Part shown: piece by piece, positions 53,910 through 64,000 of the stretch
How the letters are laid out: each line of letters begins with the position of its first letter
How positions within the stretch are numbered: position 1 is the stretch's first letter
Source of the DNA: Diploscapter coronatus
Lineage: Eukaryota > Nematoda > Chromadorea > Rhabditida > Rhabditidae
DNA length: 64,000 nucleotides
Direction of reading: 5' to 3'
Assembly: GCA_964036155.1 (NCBI GenBank)
Contig: OZ038422.1
Span: forward strand, 25,877,201 to 25,941,200
Notes under the pieces: model-generated
What the model was told of the DNA's origin: nothing
Database searches by the model: none
The model's input: the letters and a program-made list of their open reading frames with translations, nothing else
Translations under genes and position numbers: made by a program

Positions 53910-55094
53910 ATGAAGCAATTACTACTCCTTGGAATATTTTTGATAGTTGCGGTTTCCGCTAGGAAAAACAACAAGCATGTAAGTGATTCAAACCGGTTTA
54001 AACCCGGAAAATTAGCTATTTCTGGTATTTTTCCAAAAAAAAAAGTCTATATTTTGAATTTTAGCATCCCCGATGTGGCTTGCCGCCGTTCGCCGAAAAT
54101 TTACCAGATGACATCAAAGAGAAGCTCGAAAAAATCTGGGAAAACTACGAAGCTGGAACCGACTGTAAAGAACAAAGAGATGCTACCCAGCAAATTGTAA
54201 AAGAAAAATCGTTAATAAGTGAAAAAAATCAATTTTTAGGTCGACAATCTAACTCCCGAGCAGAAAATCCGAGCTCTGAGGCCTATCCATCATGAGCCGA
54301 AACATCATCTAGGTCATGGGCATCACGGCCCAAAGTTCTTGCGGAATACCACCAAGGAGGTAAAATATTGAACAAATTTGCATTTTTTTTTCTCACTTTT
54401 CAAAGCAATGATCTTAAAAATTTCGTTATGAGGAATCATCCGACTTTTCACCGAACTTCAAAATTTTATCCAATCACTAAAGTAAATATGAAAATTTCTA
54501 ACTTCCTCCAAATTTAAGGAAGATCTTCAAAAGTCGCCCAAACTAGAATGTACCCATAAATGATAAATGAAGAATCGATATGACTCAACCCAGTTCAACA
54601 TCAATCAAAATCAACCACTTTCTCAGGTGCGTCACCAATTCTACTCGCTGTGGAAGAACCAAACGCTGACTCGCGATGAGAAGACGAAGGCCTTCGACGA
54701 ATTGGCCAACAAGACGCTGGATGCTGATCAATTAGAGGAGTACAAAAAGTTCGCAGAGGAAATCAAAAAGAGACAAGCTGAGTTCCAGAAGAAGGTAGGG
54801 AATTTTGAAAGTTGTTTCATGACTTTTGATAATTTTCAAAAACCTTCGATGAAGATTAGCTTTTCTGCATGAATTTGTAACCGAGAATAAATCTTAAAAT
54901 ACTCGAAATTCCAGGTCGACCAACTCAGTCCCGAGGCCAGAGGAGCCTATGAAAAACTCAATGAGCTGAAAAATCAGAAGGCTCGAATTTTCGCGGATCT
55001 GAGTGATAGTGCCAAGGAAGAGTTGCACCAGCTTTGGAATGGAAATAGAAGATGGGCCAAGAGAAAGTTCGTTAGAAAGCATAAGAAATTCTAA
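53910..55094 (+). CDS. SXP/RAL-2 (DUF148) family secreted protein
   Basis: This is a nematode-specific secreted family, known from parasites as surface or excretory antigens; its biochemical role is unclear. Exons: 53910-53978, 54065-54195, 54240-54359, 54627-54794 and 54915-55094 (about 222 residues). A signal peptide (MKQLLLLGIFLIVAVSA) precedes a Cys-containing segment (RCGLPPFAENLPDDIKEKLE and GTDCKEQRDA) and a His-rich linker (EPKHHLGHGHHGPK). The DUF148 helices follow: FYSLWKNQTLTRDEKTKAF, then EEYKKFAEEIKKRQAEFQ, then LSPEARGAYEKLNELKNQ. A basic tail ends RKFVRKHKKF. It sits 1.3 kb after another secreted gene with a similar signal peptide and basic C-terminus, so the two may be diverged paralogues. 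Confidence 0.85.
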
Positions 55095-56412
55095 ACCTTT
55101 TTTAAATTTAAGCTTAAATTAAACAGTTTAAATAAATGATTCTAGTCTTGTATAAAATAACACTGTAAAGTTTGGAAGAAAAATAATAGATTCTAAACTA
55201 AAAACTGAAATTTAAATTGCTTGAATAAATAATCTAGTCTTTGTTAGTACTGGTGACAAGATAAGTTTTATTAGAAAAATATTATAAATTTAGTTTAAAT
55301 CCTAAAATAATTGAAATACAAAATCTAGTCTTTGCATACAGTGGAATTTCAATAAAACACGCACCGAAAATCTAAATCTAAACTACTAGTATTTTTGTCA
55401 AGTTTGTGTGTGCACGCTTAGATCTCTATGCTAGGTAAGTCTTATTCCATGTGTTATACATGGCTGGAAAGGTAATTTGATGGAAGTGCAAGATAAAAAA
55501 ATTAGATCGATTTAGCATGCATAATATGCTAATTTGTGATAAAAAACTGTTTCTTTTCTAATATAAAGTTAATTTTGGATACAAAATTAGTCAATTGGTT
55601 TTGAATTGAAAATGCATAAAAAGCCAATTTTTGCAAATGAATTGTTAATTACTGAAAAATGACTAATGAGGAAGTTTTTGCTGCTGTTTATTGTTTGTCG
55701 TTGATTGTCGTGTTTCTGGTGATTGTTTTGAAATTAGATTGATATTGTTTTGGCTTGAGGCCTTTGTGAAGCAAAGGCTGAGTCGAGAGAGCGCGCAAAG
55801 AGCACGACCGAAGCTCGTTCCCAGATCTAAGGAGTGCTTTCATCAGACGAAAAATATAGGGGGTAGGTCACAAGAGTAAAATCAAAGTTATGTCACCAAA
55901 TCGCAAAAGCAAGTTTTCTGTTTAATGATAAGTTAGAGATAGAAATTTGCTCATAAAATATACTAGGGTTAGGTCGCAAAGGGTTTCTGACGATCGTCCT
56001 CCCTATGACTGCTCGTTCCTGAATACTTTTTTCAAAGATTGTATTTTCCTTTTCAAATTTTGCCTTCCTATTGGTTTCGTCGGCTGTGATATTTTCATCT
56101 ATTGAGCAAACATTCTTGCTTTGAATCTAGAAAGTAAATGTGCTAAGGAATTCACGCTTTCTAAGTCCCTAACTCTTTTTGAATTTTTAAATCGACATAT
56201 TTTGATTCCAACTTACATATTCGGGAATCAGAGATAAAGGACCTCTTTATCATTCAAATCACTGTCTAGTGCTTTGGATACCGATTAAAAACCGGCTGGC
56301 GATATCAATTTGTCATTTTTATCAGTTTGCACGGGGAGCTTTCACACGTAGTGTGCCATTCATTTCTGCCGAGAGAGTTCTAATTTATTATTGACAGTTG
56401 CGACCGAGACGA
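55095..56412. other. Intergenic with a diverged ~92 bp triplicate
   Basis: It contains AATAAA at 55131-55136 and three TCTAGTCTTG-type units spaced about 92 bp apart (55141, 55233, 55324). The open frame at 55691-55879 is not supported by splice sites or protein pattern. No other feature was recognised. Confidence 0.5.
55131..55345. repeat. Three diverged tandem units, ~92 bp period
   Basis: Each unit carries an A-rich run followed by TCTAGTCTTTG (55141, 55233, 55324), with related AT-rich filler between. They follow the SXP/RAL-2 gene stop and start with its polyadenylation signal, so the 3'-UTR end has apparently been duplicated. Confidence 0.6.
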
Positions 56413-59217
56413 ATGAAGCTACTAGTATTTATTCTTTGTGTTTGGCAACTATTTCCGACCTATCATTTTCAAGATTTCGCACCAGATTCCAGAAGGGACT
56501 ACAAACCTTACGATAATGGAACTCTAACCCTGAGATTAGTGCATGCAGTGAGTTTTTGAAGTTTAGGCTTAGAAACTTTTAAGTTCAGCTCCACTTTTTG
56601 GAGTTCACGAAGACGCAACTAAATTTAAGATTCAGGCACATGTTTTCAATACTCAAAATTTGCTATGCTTAGTCCGGCAATTCGTATTTGTCGTGATGCC
56701 GTGAGCTATTCTAGTAAATGTCATGATGGCATAACCTACTTTTCCACACTATTTCTTCTTAACTTCACCTTTACCTTATTATCTATAGCTCACGAAAAAT
56801 ATAAGTTGCCGTTTAGTTCTTGGAGTTCAAATTTAGAAATCTAAAATTGAAGCCTACATTTTCAATCAAAACGGGAATTTCGAAAAATGATAATAAAATG
56901 AAAATTTCAAGATATGGCGCCACGGCGACCGATCACCGACAGAGACTTTCAAAAATGACTACTTCCAAGAATCGGCTTGGACTTTCGGAGGGTAAATTTG
57001 CAAGTTTTCAAATTTAGTAAATTTAAAAATCCGTTTTATAGGGGCGGATGGGGTCAATTAAGCCCCACCGGTATGATGCAACATTTGAGTTTGGGTATCA
57101 AAATCCGGAACCGATATGTCAACGGTACTTTCCCACAATTCTTACCTCGGACATATAATTCCAAAGCGGTAGTTAAAATGGGAATTTGATACACCCGGAT
57201 TTCAAATATCTCTTTCAGATGTATATTCGGTCGACGGATATCAATAGAACTCTACTGTCGGCGACATCGAACATGATTGGGATGTATGGCCTTCCGGGTT
57301 ATATGGAAGTCAACATGACAGACTTTCCCGATGAGGCACCGTAAGGGAATTTCATATATCAGGATTTGATACGAGCGCGTTTATACTTTTTGACATTGTG
57401 TCAATGTCGGGCGATTTTATGTGTAAATTCATGACATCGGTGTCAAACGCGTCAAAAATTTACATGTAAAATCGCTTGACATTGACACGATGTCAAAAAA
57501 TGTTAATACGCTCTATATCCTTTTCTGGAATGGAATTTCATATACCCATTTTAGATGGCCTAGTGGCTTCGTACCGATTCCTATTCACACGATTAACGAT
57601 AATTTTGATCATGTAAATTACAAAAAAAACAATTTTAAGTATTTTGAAATTTAGTTGATTGATGTCGATAATTATTGTCCATTTCAAGACGCGGTTTGGG
57701 ACTTGGCGAAGACTACCCCTGAAGTCGCAGCCTATATTAATAGTACGGATGTAAGGATCTTGTATTTTAGAATTTTAAAATAGAAGACTCCTAAATTATA
57801 AGGGCCTCATGTGTAGAAATTCATACGCTTATATATTTAAGCTTATTATATTTCCACCATTAAGAGCATCAAATTATTGTCATTCGACAACAACTTATCA
57901 GCTTTAATCACTTTGATCACTTGAAGTCAAGGTACTATAAGAAGCTTAAATACAAGCTCTTCATGTCATGAAAAATTGATGATTCATGAAAGGAAATTTT
58001 AATTTAGGTACAAAATCTCCTGAAAAACCTAAGTGCGAATACGGGTGAGGAAATTACCGTCGATAATTTGTGGATTACCGTAACAGCGCTAAAAATCGAG
58101 GTGTTTAAACTTATGTATGCCAATTTTTAGCGTTAATTTAGAAATCCTATTTCGAGACGACTTTGCGAGAAAAGACTAAATGGTACTCGGATGAGCTTTA
58201 TGAAAAAGCAGACATTATTAACGACCAAATACAATTGTACCAGAATGGAATATTTAGTGAGTTTAAATTATAATGCTATTTATAAGTGTAAAAAAGCGTT
58301 ATTTAGAGAAAACCATCAAAAACGGAATCGACGTTGGAAACACTTTAAAGAAAATTCGCGGTGGCTCTGTAGTGAATGAAATAGCCAATAGGATACAGTC
58401 AAAATTGGACTGCATGGATCAAACCGATAATAAACATTGCACGTAAGAATTATGACTTCTTTCAAATGGCGTCATGACGCCATCGCTTATCTTCAACGCC
58501 ATTTCTTATTTCAGATGGATCAATAATTTGAATTACTACGCTTATTCGGCTGTAAGATATAAAACTCTAAATATGAGGCTGAAATAATTTGAAATTTAGC
58601 ACGACACAGCTATATACGCAATGTTTTCCTGTTTAGACGTCGAAGAATTCGCAGTTCAGCCTAGGGGATATCCATTATATTCAGTATTTATCTTTTCTAG
58701 GTTTAATTTGAAAGTCATATTTTAGGCGGCAGCTTTCATAGAACTTTGGACGCAAAATAATGGCGGCGAGCCGCTATTTAGGGTAAGTTTTAGAGGTTAA
58801 ATAAATTTTGAAGATTTACCTTGAAGTTAAAGAAACTTTAATAGAGCTCTGAAGCTAGATAGTGACTTCCGAAGTTGAACTAAATTTCAACAAGGCTAAA
58901 TATTTTAGCTGATGTATCACCGCAACGCATCTGATGATTTTATCCCAGTGACGATGGGCATTCCGAAATGCAATAACTCAGAGTTCTGTCCGTTTTCTGT
59001 TTGGAAGGAATACGCTTTACAAGTCGTACCGGATATGCCGATGGTTCAAGTAAGTATGAAACCTTTTTAGATAGCGTATATTTTTAAAGGGCGTTAACAT
59101 TTGTTTAAAATGCGTCATAAATTTTAGTGGTGCAAGCAAACGACAGTTACCACCTCTACAAGCACAATACCATTCCTGACGACTTTCACGATTGGATTAC
59201 TGTATCTCATATTCTAA
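56413..59217 (+). CDS. Histidine acid phosphatase, secreted or membrane-anchored
   Basis: This is a branch-2 histidine phosphatase that forms a phosphohistidine intermediate to hydrolyse phosphomonoesters (family knowledge). Exons include 56413-56547 (signal peptide MKLLVFILCVWQLFPTYH), 56912-56991, 57042-57168, 57219-57340, 57555-57612, 57655-57750, 58018-58100 and others to 59217. LRLVHA runs across the first junction into IWRHGDRSPT, the catalytic RHGxRxP motif. FGGGGWGQLSPTGMMQH and YIRSTDINRTLLSA are the usual substrate-pocket blocks. YSAHDTAIYAMF supplies the late HD acid/base pair. Cysteines in NYCPFQD, KLDCMD and PKCNNSEFCPF fit disulphides. The C-terminus is Thr-rich then hydrophobic (PFLTTFTIGLLYLIF), suggesting a GPI or membrane anchor. 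It belongs to the expanded nematode pho family; the member was not assigned. Confidence 0.93.
56675..56811. mobile_element. Inverted-repeat element, family B copy 2 (in acid phosphatase intron)
   Basis: The ends CGGCAATT and AAGTTGCCG match the copy at 2036-2166. The two copies share internal order: a TGAGCTAT-type block, then CACTATTTCTTC, TTCACCTT-like and CTATAGC blocks. Flanks CTTAGTC and TTTAGTT look like a decayed 7 bp duplication. No coding capacity. Confidence 0.65.
57373..57513. mobile_element. Foldback element with ~60 bp arms (acid phosphatase intron)
   Basis: The left arm (GAGCGCGTTTATA, TTTTTGACATTGTGTCAATG, GCGATTTTATGTGTAAAT) is matched, inverted, by the right arm (GAGCGTATTAACA, TTTTTTGACATCGTGTCAAT, GCGATTTTACATGTAAAT). 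The arms meet at a short centre with GGTGTC. This is either a MITE or a strong intronic hairpin. No second copy was found in the window. Confidence 0.75.
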
Positions 59218-59427
59218 CTTTTAGCTGATTAGACGAATGAAAAATAAAAAGATGACGAAATACTAGTACCTTTTTTAAATTGCTTTATTCTGTACCGTCG
59301 AGATGATATTTAGCGCAATATTTCGGGTAATTCCCGAACACACGCAAATGAGTCTTCTACTGGGCGTCGGAAAATGGCGCCATAAAAATCTGATGACATT
59401 TTTATGACGCCTTTGATCGCTACTCAT

Positions 59428-60278
59428 TTAGAGAATGGCGCAGCAGCCAGAGGAACCCTTTTTCTTCTTCTTGACGTTATTTTTGAAGGTCACGTTCTGT
59501 GATGGCGCTTCAACGGCATGCACGGGCGGGGACTGCGCAGGCGTTGTAGTTGTCATTTCTGAAAAGCGTCATTGGAGTCAGGATTCCGAACCTTGACCTC
59601 ATGACGCTAGTGGCGAGACCCTCTTACTTGGTCTCTCGTTCGGGTCGAGAGTGCCTTCGCTTCCCGTCGCCGTCGCTGGCTTCGTATTCGGCGACATAGT
59701 ACTACTGACTGAAATGGCAGCGTTACCATTTTTATTGCCATTTTGTAAAGCTAGCAAAATTGGTAACGTCTTACTTTCGGATTGGGCCTCGTTGCCTTGC
59801 TCATCATCGTTGGACACCGACGACTTGGTCTTGTCGCTCATCTTGGGCTGAGCGTTCTTCTAGAAAGGCGTCACTTTTTCAAAAGACGTAACTTTTACGA
59901 TGATATTATTTTTCAGGTGACGTCACCCACCTTTTCTTCCGTTTTGGCGGTTTTCTCAGTCGAACGCGTCTTCTCCTTGCCGTTCTTTTCCTTCGACGCC
60001 TTGGCGTCCTTGACGTCGTTCTTTTTCGTGACTGCCTTCTTGCTCGAGCTCACCGCATCGCTGTCGGAGATCTGAAAGAAGGGTTATATGAAATCCGGAT
60101 ATTTGTAATCCTTTGTTAAGAAGAGATATATGAGCAATCCTCTTCATGAAATGAGATATATCAAATCTCCCGGATATATGAAATTCCCTACTTGCAAATC
60201 GTCGTAACCCTTCTTGGGCTTCTTGTTTTGACCACCCTGCGCGCCGGACGCCTTCGCCAGCTCCTCGATGTTTGTCAT
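59428..60278 (-). CDS. Lysine-rich hydrophilic protein with C-terminal CaaX prenylation motif
   Basis: I do not recognise the family. Four minus exons (60192-60278, 59931-60071, 59628-59859, 59428-59558), all phase-compatible, encode about 196 residues. It starts MTNIEELAKASGAQGGQNKK and continues with a Lys/Ser/Glu-rich disordered region (SSSKKAVTKKNDVKDAK) and an Asn/Ser/Thr-rich part. A polybasic cluster, NNVKKKKKGSSGCCAIL, ends at the stop. The last four residues, CAIL, fit a CaaX box; leucine in the last position usually directs geranylgeranylation. The neighbouring cysteine and lysines would reinforce membrane binding, as in small GTPases, but no GTPase domain is present. It is divergent from the next gene, with 316 bp between starts. 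Confidence 0.7.
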
Positions 60279-60594
60279 GTCGATGTGGCGGGTATTTGGG
60301 AAATGGGCATTCTTGGAAAAGGAAAAAAAAACTCTGATCTTCATTCGAATTTTGAGCTGAAAATCGTTGATTTCGAATTAGCAAAACCAGGCACGAGATA
60401 TTCGATGACATCGTCTGAATCCTTGGCGATCATGATAAAGATAACTTTTCCTGATAAATTTTACTGAATTTTGAAAAGTGAAGTGGAAATTTGATGAAGG
60501 TCAACTTTATTCTTATTCATTCTTAATCTGGAAGCTGTTTTCCGACGGCTCTAATCCCTATTCCGAGTCGTCCGACTTCCATTAGGACCTCCTC
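60279..60594. promoter_or_regulatory. Shared divergent intergenic region
   Basis: It lies between the start of the minus CaaX gene and the start of the plus small basic gene. It carries a GATGAAGGTCAACTTT phrase at about 60494-60509 and an acceptor-like TTCCATTAG before 60586. It is inferred as a divergent promoter from orientation only. Confidence 0.4.
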
Positions 60595-61013
60595 ATGAAG
60601 AAGAGGACGCTGAAATTTCCTGATGAAGTCGTTGAAGAATTCTCAGGTCTCCCCAAAGTGCATGCCTTGACGTTCGCGTTTAGCCCTACCCTGAGGAGCA
60701 ATCTTAGGCAGGTAAGGTTTATATTTATGTAATTCTTCAAGAACTATTATATCTTTATGTTAATTTTTTTGAAGGATTACGGTATTTTTCCAAATTTCCG
60801 ACCTCCTGAGACCCGATATCGAAAAGAAGACGGAAAAAAGATGCGCATATCGAGGGAATCTGACAGGTATTTTAAGCGATATCATATATGCAATCCCCCA
60901 ATGTTTTCGGACCAACCACCCCGCTGCCTTCGCGCCGTTCCAAAAGAAGCTCGCGAAGCAACCGTGACTCGAAGCGCAAGGTCAAGCTCAAGTCGAAGTG
61001 GTAAATTTTCCGA
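60595..61013 (+). CDS. Small basic protein of uncertain exon structure
   Basis: Unrecognised. Exon 1 (60595-60716) reads MKKRTLKFPDEVVEEFSGL, then SPTLRSNLRQ, and ends at a good GTAAGG donor. The exon from 60775 (acceptor TTTTGAAG) reads DYGIFPNFRPPETRYRKEDG. After 60866 two outcomes are possible: read-through to a stop at 61038, or removal of a 44-46 base segment, giving an Arg/Ser/Lys-rich end (PLPSRRSKRSSRSNRDSKRK, stop at 61011-61013). The excised part would begin GTATTTTAAG but end TTTTCGG, lacking AG. The gene may be decaying, or a base may be miscalled. It lies about 390 bp upstream of mrps-28 on the same strand. Confidence 0.45.
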
Positions 61014-61399
61014 GTCGCATCTGGGGTGTTGGATTTGAAAATTTCTATCTTCCACCCCAAAAAATCAGACCTATTTCCCTATTCGAGTGAATTTTCGCCC
61101 GATACAGAACACGCTCACATAATCTGACTTTGCACAGGCAATAAACGGTACGGTAACAATTTTCCTTGAATTATTTTTAAAGTGGCACGTTCTTGAAAAA
61201 CTACTCAAAATTTGAATATGCTATACCGAGATTTTCTTCGTGAAAACTTGACGAAAATAAAAATAATTGAATCATAGTAAAGTGGATATGTCTTTGTCAG
61301 CGGGGCGCACTTGCAGTATTTCTTCGAATCGCACCCATTTTCTTGTCGTTTTCTCTTTTTTTCTTATTTTTTGCGATTTTGCATTGTTACATTTTCAGG

Positions 61400-62660
61400 A
61401 TGATTTCGCATCGACTGATTCGGAATTTGCCACGGATTTCCGCAATTAGAACTTTTTCGCGGACCGCCCAAAGGCTCGAGGAAAAACAGACCGGGAAATC
61501 AGGTTTATTTTTTGACTTTTTTCTTGAAAATTTCGAAAATCAGAAAAATAACATTTTTCAGAAGACCCCGACGATTTCGGCCAGATTTTCGACACCATTT
61601 CCACGACGACGAAGAAGGATGTGCAGGTTATAAATCGAAATTCCGTTTTCCTAAGTTTTCGTTCTCTTTAATTAAATTTTTCAAATTTTCTTTCGACTTT
61701 TATGGAAGATTCATACATTCTGAACATGCAAAAAAGCCACGAAAAACAAGAAAAGATGAAACTTTTCAAAAAGCATCCTGTTTTATGTTTTTAATTGATT
61801 TTTTTTAGTTTTCTGATTTTGCAGGACATGTCATTCGCGAAGATGCTACGGAATTCAAAATTAATGCAGCTGGGCGGCATCGAGGGTCGATTAGTCGTCG
61901 GCAGAATTGTTGATGTGAGAAATTTATATTTTTGCTATTTTTAAAATAAAAGATAGAAAATCCGAAACGCAGAAAAATTAAGTTTTTTCACAAAATCATT
62001 GGAGATTTTTTACTATTTTAAGGCTTATAAAATCAGAAAATTCAACTTTATTTCTTTTGCAGCGGGTGGTTGATGATTTGTACATCGACTTTGGGTTCAA
62101 GTTCAACGCCGTCTGCAAGACTCCCGCTGTTAATGGAGAGTGAGTATTTTGAATTGCTTGCCTTTCAAAATTTTATTTATTTTCTTTCCAAAAGAAATTA
62201 TTTTTATTTTCTAGGTACAAAACTTGGCTATTTGTTTTAGTTTCTAGTATTTTCAGAGGCTCCTAGAAAAAGACACCGGTTTTTCTAAGAAATAGTATGA
62301 GGAGGCAAGAGAAGAAAACGGTGTCTTTTTCTATGAGCCTTTTCAGAAAATATTCATATTTTTCCATTATATTTAGAACCCTAATATTTGTTCGCTATTT
62401 TTTTTATTTCCAGAGCCTATTGCATCGGTTCGCACGTGCTGCTCCGTCTTCATGATTTGGAATTATCTGAACGCTTCCTCGGCTCGAAGTCTGACTTGAC
62501 GCTGCTCGAGGCCGATGCCACACTCGTTCGACTCCTACAGAGAAGGAACAAGGAAGGAACTACCGGAAGAGAGCAAGCAAAAGCTACGGAACACACCGGA
62601 ACCGAGAAAGCAGGAAAGGAACAAGAGCAGGTAGTCCAGGAAGCGAAAGTTTCAAGTTGA
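61400..62660 (+). CDS. mrps-28: Mitochondrial small-subunit ribosomal protein S28
   Basis: This is a component of the mitoribosomal small subunit. Exons: 61400-61502, 61562-61626, 61825-61914, 62063-62139 and 62414-62660 (about 193 residues). A basic, serine-rich N-terminus ([20 protein letters not shown]) is a mitochondrial presequence. The conserved S28 core follows: [53 protein letters not shown], then [20 protein letters not shown] and LLEADATLV. The order and spacing match animal MRPS28. The C-terminal Lys/Glu/Gln-rich extension is poorly conserved in this family. An ATTTTCAG acceptor lies one base before the ATG. A family A inverted-repeat element is inserted in the last intron. Confidence 0.93.
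62258..62339. mobile_element. Inverted-repeat MITE, family A copy 2 (in mrps-28 intron)
   Basis: This 82 bp element starts GGCTCCTAGAAAAAGACACC and ends GGTGTCTTTTTCTATGAGCC, a near-perfect terminal inverted repeat. A perfect 8 bp direct repeat TTTTCAGA flanks it (62250-62257 and 62340-62347), a clear target-site duplication. It has the same core as 31889-32012, in the opposite sense. 8 bp duplications are typical of hAT and also of Merlin elements; GG termini lean to Merlin, but this is not proven. Confidence 0.88.
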
Positions 62661-63936
62661 AAATTTAACTTGCTATTTCATGAACTACTGAAATATTTTG
62701 TTATCATTCTCTTGTTCAATTTTTTGCTTTTATTTTCAACGATTTCAAAACGGTGAAACTTTATAGTGTGCCTTTTATTCAATCTGAAATGTAATGTGAG
62801 AAGGTTCGAAATTTCCATAATTTCCATTTGCTAAAGCTTTTACCGCTCATGATTTTGATAACAAGGTATTTGCAGTTTTTCATGAATTGCATCGTTATCT
62901 GATCTCAAAATATCAGATTTTCGTAGATTTAGAAAGTTTAGTTTTTAGAAGATTGTTGATTTTTAAACGCGAATAAATAAATTTATTTTAAAAATCTAAC
63001 TTTTCTCCTACTAATCATAAAAAAATCCTTAGAAAAACTTTAATTGATTTTATCAATCTTTTTTGCAACATTTCTACAGAAACATGAAAACTATTTGTTC
63101 CTGTGTTGAAACATAGGAATTGTTTTCCGGTCGAGATATCATGGAAGCATATCCGGTGATCGCTTCAGCTGCTGTCAATTATCCATAGGATTACACCCCT
63201 CGCCAGCTGTTGTTTTATGCCCCTCGGGGCGTTTTATCTATTCTTGCTCACGGCCTCTCTTCAGACCGCTTTTCATTTTCACTCCCAAGGCTTCCCCCGT
63301 ACCGATATTCATTTTCACATAGAGGCTAAGTCCGTACCGTATTAATTTTCAACCCCCTGCCATTCCCCGTGGTGATCGAATTTTCACACTCGGGAAATTT
63401 CAACGTGGTAAAATATGGAAACGCTAGATCGACCCACCAGGATAACTTGGAAAGACCAGCTCTCAATTCTGGAAAGATTGAACCTACAAGACAGGGGACG
63501 GTTAGTTTCGTTTATTTTAATTTTAAGGGATGCTGTAATAACCCAATTGGTAATTTGACGTATTAGATTTTGATATCATGTCTGAGAATTTGTGAATCTA
63601 TTTACCTAAACCCAAATTGCTATTGAACTAAGTATTACATGCTTCCTTGCAAATCTTCGTTCTTTCTCTCTCCCGCTCACGCATAACTTTTCTATTTACT
63701 TGTCCAAATCTTTGGACCTACAGACAATATCTAAGTCAATGCTAAAACATAGGGCCTGAAGAAGGGTTGGAATATTTTAAGAAGTTTTGAGAGTAACAGA
63801 ATATTGACTATCTTCTCTAAAACTATCAAACACTATCTAAGACAGTGTTAAAATATAGGACCTACAGAATAGCTGGGCTATTTTGAGAATCTTTGAGAGT
63901 AACGAAATATCGACCGCGTTTCATTCAGCGCTAGCG
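62661..63936. other. Intergenic, mrps-28 to window end
   Basis: It contains the mrps-28 3' end. An open frame starts at 63414 (METLDRPTRITWKDQLSI) and ends at a possible donor near 63500, which could be an exon of an unresolved gene. Two similar segments (63715-63785 and 63825-63900) repeat the phrases ATCTAAG, GCTAAAACATAGG-like and GAGAGTAAC. Otherwise nothing was recognised. Confidence 0.45.
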
Positions 63937-64000
63937 ATGGAGATATCGCTAGTTTTTTTAATCGTATCCCTGATCGCGATATCAATCATGTTTTTGTACT
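63937..64000 (+). CDS. 5' end of a gene with N-terminal signal anchor (truncated by window)
   Basis: After a TTTCATTCAG acceptor at 63920-63929 the frame opens MEISLVFLIVSLIAISIMFL and runs off the window. A start directly followed by one hydrophobic span with few charges suits a signal peptide or signal anchor, as in ER-anchored enzymes. Too little is visible to name it. Confidence 0.5.
   Translation, partial: MEISLVFLIVSLIAISIMFLY

Noticed and set aside
55691..55879. 62-codon ORF between the SXP/RAL-2 gene and the acid phosphatase
   Set aside because: No start context, splice site or protein-like pattern supports it.

Overview
The window is nuclear DNA from a nematode, most likely a Caenorhabditis-like rhabditid. 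It is AT-rich. Its genes are split into many small exons by mostly 40-300 bp introns, with nematode-type acceptors (TTTTCAG, ATTTTAG). Several start codons sit a few bases after a 3' splice-site-like sequence, as expected where a spliced leader is added. The gene set also fits: a synaptotagmin, an EFR3 homologue and an SXP/RAL-2-type secreted protein. Exon models were built by hand from reading frames, splice sites and phase agreement.

Layout: 1-1897 (+) 3' part of an efr-3 homologue; 2511-5346 (+) dbt-1, mitochondrial BCKDH E2; 7927-12271 (+) synaptotagmin snt-1; 13905-21275 (+) a cadherin-like membrane protein; 21988-26633 (-) an unrecognised four-pass membrane protein; 28330-29502 (-) a thioredoxin/nucleoredoxin-like protein; 31126-47680 (-) a very large ubr-1 (N-recognin E3 ligase, about 49 exons), whose 3.5 kb intron holds a complete opposite-strand four-pass membrane gene (33115-35858, +); 48012-48849 (-) a lysine-rich protein just upstream of ubr-1, possibly co-transcribed with it; 50522-52596 (+) and 53910-55094 (+) two secreted basic proteins, the second of SXP/RAL-2 type; 56413-59217 (+) a histidine acid phosphatase; 59428-60278 (-) a lysine-rich protein ending in a prenylation motif; 60595-61013 (+) a small basic protein of uncertain structure; 61400-62660 (+) mrps-28; 63937-64000 (+) the start of a gene with an N-terminal signal anchor.

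The genes do not form one pathway. They include housekeeping mitochondrial genes (dbt-1, mrps-28), neuronal and membrane genes (snt-1, efr-3, cadherin), protein turnover (ubr-1) and secreted nematode-specific proteins. The non-coding DNA is the most unusual part. It holds two small inverted-repeat element families, each present twice with 7-8 bp flanking duplications, and two further foldback elements. Several families of short degenerate phrases also recur, and individual introns tend to be dominated by one family. No tRNA, rRNA, CRISPR array or full transposase gene was recognised.
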